Shown one piece after another: positions 58,501 through 64,000 of a stretch of 64,000 nt of DNA. The notes beneath the pieces are model-generated. The model searched no databases, was not told the DNA's origin, and saw only the letters and a program-made list of their open reading frames with translations. How positions within the stretch are numbered: the stretch's first letter is position 1; each line of letters starts with the position of its first letter. Position numbers and translations under genes: made by a program. The DNA lies in assembly GCA_963070105.1 (NCBI GenBank), contig OY718805.1, forward strand, positions 1,550,001 through 1,614,000, read 5' to 3'. This DNA is from Litomosoides sigmodontis. Lineage: Eukaryota > Nematoda > Chromadorea > Rhabditida > Onchocercidae.

Positions 58501-61500
58501 AAACTTACAGTCAAAGCGTCTGAATATGAAATATTGAATCGGAAAAAACGTTCAACTGAACGCGTAGGCCATTGCATACATTGTCTTTTTTGAACAAATT
58601 TTGTTTTCGTAATTAAATATGTTGCAAGTTGAGGTTCTAGATAGCTGATATGAAAACGTTCGACAGCACTCCATGAAACGCTTCTCCCGTAAGACCGAGT
58701 TTTTTTATTGCATGCAGTCGTTTCTATTCCACGTGAAATCACATTACCCAGATCATCGAACAAAACACATCGCCGAGACTGTAATCATCAAAAACTTACA
58801 CTTGATTCAAATATGTATTGTTATACTCGCCCTCTCAAAACACACCGAAAATTTTTAATTATATACCTCCTAAAACCTCTTGAAGGGGATCATAACAAGG
58901 TTTACGGTATACAAATAAAGAACAAACCTTTTTACAAATGCTAATTGCGCTTCTCAACAATTTCGAGAAAAATCCAACGGTTACATCCATCGCAACAACA
59001 GCAAAAACTTGATCTTTGGAATTATGCATGCTACCAGCATGACCTAAAAAATACTTCTAAAATTCGGACAATAAATTTCAGTCATGAGCATATAGAAAAA
59101 CAGTCTTTAAATATCAGAAAATTAGTTCAAAATTAACCTTCGAAAACAGCAGTAGAAATTGTTACTACTTGCCCTACATTATCTTCCAAGAATGGCCCTG
59201 TCACAATGATTCTTCCAGGAAATTCATTAGCACGTACATACCTAAACAGAGATGAAATAAAGGAGAAAGTTTACTATACAAGTGATTCGTTTTATATTAC
59301 ATCAACCACTCTAGATCGACGAAGAATTTGAAGGAGACAGAACAAACCAGTAAAAACAATGAAATTGAATAACCGAAGTTCTGAATGTAAGAAACTATTC
59401 AAAACCAACCACAGTTGCGAATCAGGTTCATAATTATCACGAATCACAGTTGCTGGATAAGTAATCATAACACCTCGTGAAGTGGCTATATAGCGCCGTA
59501 ATACAAAGTGATGCGAATCACTAGATACCTTATCACGCCAATATGGTATAATACCAGATAGTGCACCAACGTGTTCACGAACACTCAGCCGAATACCCGT
59601 ATTTCGAATTAAACCGAACGGGTCACCTCAAGCAATACTCTTACTAGAAGTGAACTGGAATTCTACAGCAAAAGGTACCCAAATGACAAGTTTCATTTCG
59701 GCAAAAACTAATTAAAAAAAAATGCTTTTTAATAACAATTTTCTATTCACGTGTGTATAAAATCATTTGTTTTCCAACTTTTGTCCGTTTAGTTTATTGT
59801 ATCCTATGCAGAAGATGTGGTTAAATGGAAAAGATTTATAAAAATACCTAAGTATACTAAATAATTTGCAATCCACTGTGGAGATGGCGGACGTTGCAGG
59901 GAAGAAATAGTGAAACAACTTGGGCTCAAATAAACACCGCCTAATTTCATAGTAGAAAGATAACCAAAATGCGAGCAATAGAAAAGCGATGAATCTCTCT
60001 GAAATAAATTCACTCACAGTATCCAAGTATTACAGCAAAAGCCTTTCAGAAAATGTCTAATTCCACAAATAACCTGAATGTCGAGACGATGGTAGACAAG
60101 ATTATCCAATACGTATTCTTGCTTTGAATTTTTCGAAAGTATTGACATTTTCACTTCCATCTCGTTAACCTTCATTGCTATGATAACAACAAATGGTGCA
60201 TTCTTTAGCTGAAATGTAGTTCGATAAGAATAAAACAAGATCAATTTAGGCTAAATAAAATAACTATTTACACAAACACATAGGCAATTCCATGACTAAT
60301 TAACAACGATATGCATAAAATAATAAAGCAGAGCCTAGTGTTGCAAAAAAGCTAACACATAAAGTGATCCTCCCCGTGCCTCATTTTTTTCTAGGTTGAG
60401 ACTACGCTACTCTATTTCACGTAACTGAGAAATAATTCTAGAAATCCTTTTTTTGAAATGGATTATTGAATTGCCAATGTCTCAGCACGAGCGATTTTCT
60501 ACCTAATTTTCATGCACGTTATTTATGGTTCTTCCAAAACCTACACTTAATTAACGCCATCTCCACTGATTAAAACTATCACACTCAAATTCTATTGAAT
60601 AATGTTCTGAGCTAAAACAAACAAAATATACCCGCATCCATGTATACTTTAGCTTTATTCTCTCCACTCCTTCTTCCTTCACAATTTCGAATGAACCTTC
60701 ACTGATTTCTTCGGATGAGAAATGCTCACTGAGCCACAGATCTTTTTCTGACCATATTTCCAATGTTCCAATATGCAAGGGCCATGGTGACGCTTTGCGC
60801 ATGTGAGAGGCGATGATGACTCGACTAAAAAATATTCAACCTTATAACTGTTGAAATCTCAAGATTTCTTAAACTGTAGTATGTTCACTAGAAGTTGTAA
60901 TCGTGTTCCTACAGCAGAAATTGTTCTACCCTGTTTCCTCCACGAAAAAAACCTGCGAAGTCGTTCACTTCGAAAAAAATACGGTCACGAATTCAAAATT
61001 TTTTGCCGAAGCTTGCCTTACCAACCCATAAATACAAAGTAGCAATAAAAATACCCCTGCAGATCACAAAGGAAAATTCGCAATCTAGTCTTTGCTGGTG
61101 CCATAAGCACTAAATCATTGTATTTGATAACATCGGCAATTATATCCAAGTTCAAGTCCATGCCAATTACAGCTGCCTGAAAAACTTCCTTATTTAACAA
61201 ACTGAAAAAGTGCTTTTAAAAATAAAAGTTAACTTAAGATGATTAAAACCACATGTATAATCGTACCAATTTATTATCCTTCCTGAAGCTGGTGGAAATA
61301 GAAACTAGTGTTGCCTGATATTCATTAAAAGGATACGACCAGAACAATTCTTTATTCGATGAGTGAGTCAGCAACTCGTCATTATTGCCGATGGAAAGAA
61401 GTTCAAACATTCGGAGCAATGTTAGTGTTGCATGCTCATTAGTTCCAAGTGAAATCATCTACAATTAACTCTGTAATTAACAAGTTATTGTTTATGGGCT

Positions 61501-63844
61501 CAGCATATTTATCCGTATGTTAATGTAATGATTATTAGTAGCATTAGAACGCAGAACCTTTCCAGGTATTATTGTTTTGTTCAAGGCTGCTTTCAGCTTT
61601 CTGCCAAGTGGCTGCTGATATTTCGTAAAATTCATTTCCGCAATGTTTTTCAAAAATTCGTACGACCAAAGCAGAGGCGTTTCATCACCTACAACTATAC
61701 AAATTCAGGAGAACTCTTTATTTTATTTTCCACTGATAAGTGAATCCCAGTTAATCTCATTAGTTCAAGCAATCATGAAATGTGAAAATATCTGCCATCT
61801 CTAAAAAGTGGTTGCCATAGGCAATGTGCATAAAGTAAGACAATAACAATTTTAAATGGTTTGTGCATTATATGCGCCACACATCTCAGTTCCAAGTTAG
61901 CAGTCCCATCCACTTCTAAAACTTGAATTTATTAAAGAAGGAAGAAATGAGTAAGTTTAATTATAATCATAAACAACTTAATCATATTTAAATATGAAGC
62001 ATACCATCGCTTAATGCTACAGTGTTAATTTTCAAGCGAACATTCACGTCTACAACAATTTCTGCCACAGCATTTAAAACCGAAACTGCTTCACCTAATT
62101 CTGACATTACACCCCGGCTGATGTAAAACAGAATATTGTAATAGAATTCACTTTTATCGTCTTCTCGATCAAATGCTTCTTCCTGAAAAACGGCTCCTAA
62201 AATCATATTTGGCTAAAATTAAAAAAATGCTCTTCCTGATCAACACAATTTCAGATGAAAACTGAAATTATGAAAATGCCCTGATTGGGCATACATGATG
62301 ATGGTGGAATTCTTCCCTATTACTTTTGAGAATTGATAACAATAAGTCTCGATGCAGTAACAAAAAAATTTTACAGAAAACTCAGAAAAAAAGTCACTTT
62401 CATGTTTTTCATACATTCTACTTTTTAATATATATATATCTTAATTTGAAAAAATGTCCACCTACCTCAACAAATAATCTGCAGGCCGTCTGAATGGCAT
62501 TAGTATGTGAATATGTTTTTTGGCTACCCCGTTCAAATGCTTCTACAAACGCTGTCATTACGGCAATCTGTTCACTCGTAACACCCAAGAAATTTTGATT
62601 TTTGCAAGCTCTACTATTATTTGTTCCATTTGATACCATTACCATGTACCTACAGAATTTCATACTAGAATTTTTATTAGAATCAGTGGATGCTTTCTTC
62701 AATCAACGGCAGGACAAAATTTCCTACGAAATCTGATTTGCAATATAGTTAAAAATTTTCTTTGAAGCCTTAAATAAAATCAAAAACATCTTATATGTTA
62801 AGTGGAAAAGACCAATCAGTTCGAATGGTGAATATAGGGGTTAGATTGTTTTCATAACTGCTGTCGAAGGTTATCTGAAGACGCCATAGTAGAATAGACG
62901 TTCAATTAACTGTTCGAATATACAAAGAAATAAAAGTAAGACAATCTGTCCACCGATCATTCATCATCATAGAGATTCAATATTAACATACTGCATTTAG
63001 TTATTTTAAACCGTTTTTTAACGTTAAATTTAACGAAGATTAGACAACGACAAAATTCCAAGACTTACTTATCTCCAGGAACAGCACTGCCAAGAAGGAT
63101 TTTAGCAACACTCTTTGCTTTAGCCAGATGTATATCAGAAAGTAGTGTCCCTGAAATATTCAGAGATTATGCCAAATACTAAGTCACACAGGTTCCAAAT
63201 TCATGTGCATATAAATTTACGAAAATGAGTAAAATCTTAGATCCTAAAATGAATAAATAAAAACCCCTGCTATAGATTTAGCAAGATCATTAGCAGTGTT
63301 AATTCCGATGCACGATAGAAACAGGAAACTAGTCTTCTAAATGATCGAATTGACCACTATAACTTTTCAATTCCTTCGTTGGACGACAAATCCTAATAAA
63401 TAAACAAACCCGCATCAATAAGAATTATAACACGTCGCTTCTGAGGCAAAGCGGCAGCAAGAAACGGGCCCCAATGCCTTCGTTTATGAACTGGAAAAGC
63501 GTGTGCTGGATATTCGACATGTGGTCCACCGGTACCAATAATATATTGCCATCGAACAGCACTGTCAAGTGCGTTCGCATGCAAAACTGAATGAATAAAC
63601 AACTCACTAACAAAGGAATACTTTCAGCTTTCAGAACTTTTTACGACGTATTGAAATGTCTATGCATCTAAATCACTGTATTAAATTTCTCGCTACCTGA
63701 TGTGAGATTTTTTTCAGTGTAGTACAAGAATCCTGATGGCTGCTTAGCTGATATCAAGCATGCACCGGTCATGTTTACTCGTGTACCAAATTGTTCTTCA
63801 TAACTTAAAACGGCCAAGTTAATCACTTCGTAGTAAAACGAAAA
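55522..63844 (-). CDS. CACHD1: CACHD1-like VWA and Cache domain membrane protein (5' end missing)
   Basis: Alpha2delta-like type I membrane protein; vertebrate CACHD1 modulates voltage-gated calcium channels and binds Frizzled-family receptors. Exons, high to low: 63697-63844, 63410-63586, 63069-63150, 62466-62649, 62005-62182, 61558-61688, 61267-61458, 61055-61176, 60632-60824, 60074-60208, 59848-59998, 59410-59626, 59138-59241, 58928-59043, 58509-58778, 58054-58188, 57771-57884, 57361-57478, 57071-57220, 56844-56941, 56544-56703, 56285-56459 and 55522-55654. They total 3483 nt (1160 residues). Order: N-terminal segment, VWA domain ([16 protein letters not shown] start), Cache modules ([31 protein letters not shown]), a cysteine-rich stretch ([16 protein letters not shown]), a PSI-like segment ([16 protein letters not shown]), transmembrane helix [20 protein letters not shown], and a cytoplasmic tail with [11 protein letters not shown], recalled as characteristic of CACHD1. 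The joins at 56544/56459, 57071/56941, 57361/57220 and the acceptor at 59626 are the weakest. Confidence 0.88.
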
Positions 63845-64000
63845 CTAATTAAGAAACTAATATTTCGAAGGTTTTAATTCTTCTGGTGATATAGCATATA
63901 GAAAAATGAATCAAAATATCAACGGGTACTGCAAAATAAAATGAGAAGTAGCAAATAATAAAACCAACTGGCTGTAGTAACAAACGAAAGCAATTCAAAT

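Overview
The window is AT-rich nuclear DNA from a nematode, most likely a filarial or related spirurid parasite. The reasons are many short exons split by 60-600 bp introns, 3' splice acceptors a few bases upstream of several start codons (typical of spliced-leader trans-splicing), long GA, CA, TA and TTA microsatellites, a GAPDH protein that reads like filarial GAPDH, and a secreted SXP/RAL-2 family gene. All coding regions were assembled by hand: exons were translated and joined only where GT-AG (once GC-AG) sites and reading phase agreed. Identities come from recalled family features; no database was searched.

Layout. 0.2-2.2 kb (-): GAPDH. 3.5-5.3 kb (-): SXP/RAL-2 secreted protein. 8.2-11.0 kb (-): ZCCHC4 rRNA m6A methyltransferase. 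12.9-18.9 kb (+): EXOC3/Sec6 exocyst subunit, head to head with ZCCHC4. 25.0-30.4 kb (+): NUP88 nucleoporin. 30.8-32.7 kb (-): an unrecognised small protein with a zinc-ribbon-like four-cysteine module, convergent with NUP88. 34.8-40.2 kb (-): coatomer gamma subunit. 41.2-43.5 kb (-): chymotrypsin-fold serine protease with an intact triad. About 46.1-46.3 kb (+): a weak RNase III-like relic. 46.9-48.3 kb (-): acireductone dioxygenase homologue. 55.5 kb to the right edge (-): CACHD1, an alpha2delta-like VWA/Cache membrane protein whose 5' end lies outside. The rest is long non-coding sequence with microsatellites.

Most genes are housekeeping: glycolysis, rRNA modification, secretion (exocyst, COPI) and nuclear transport. 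They look like independent chromosomal neighbours; there is no sign of an operon, CRISPR array or intact mobile element. The strongest oddity is the acireductone dioxygenase homologue. Its fold motifs are kept, but all four canonical metal ligands appear replaced (Ile89, Lys91, Ser95, Tyr134), which suggests a pseudoenzyme or a protein with a new role. Other points worth a second look are a GC-AG intron in GAPDH, a CACHD1 VWA domain with a degraded MIDAS motif, the unknown zinc-ribbon gene, and a 15-bp repeat that falls on two splice donors.
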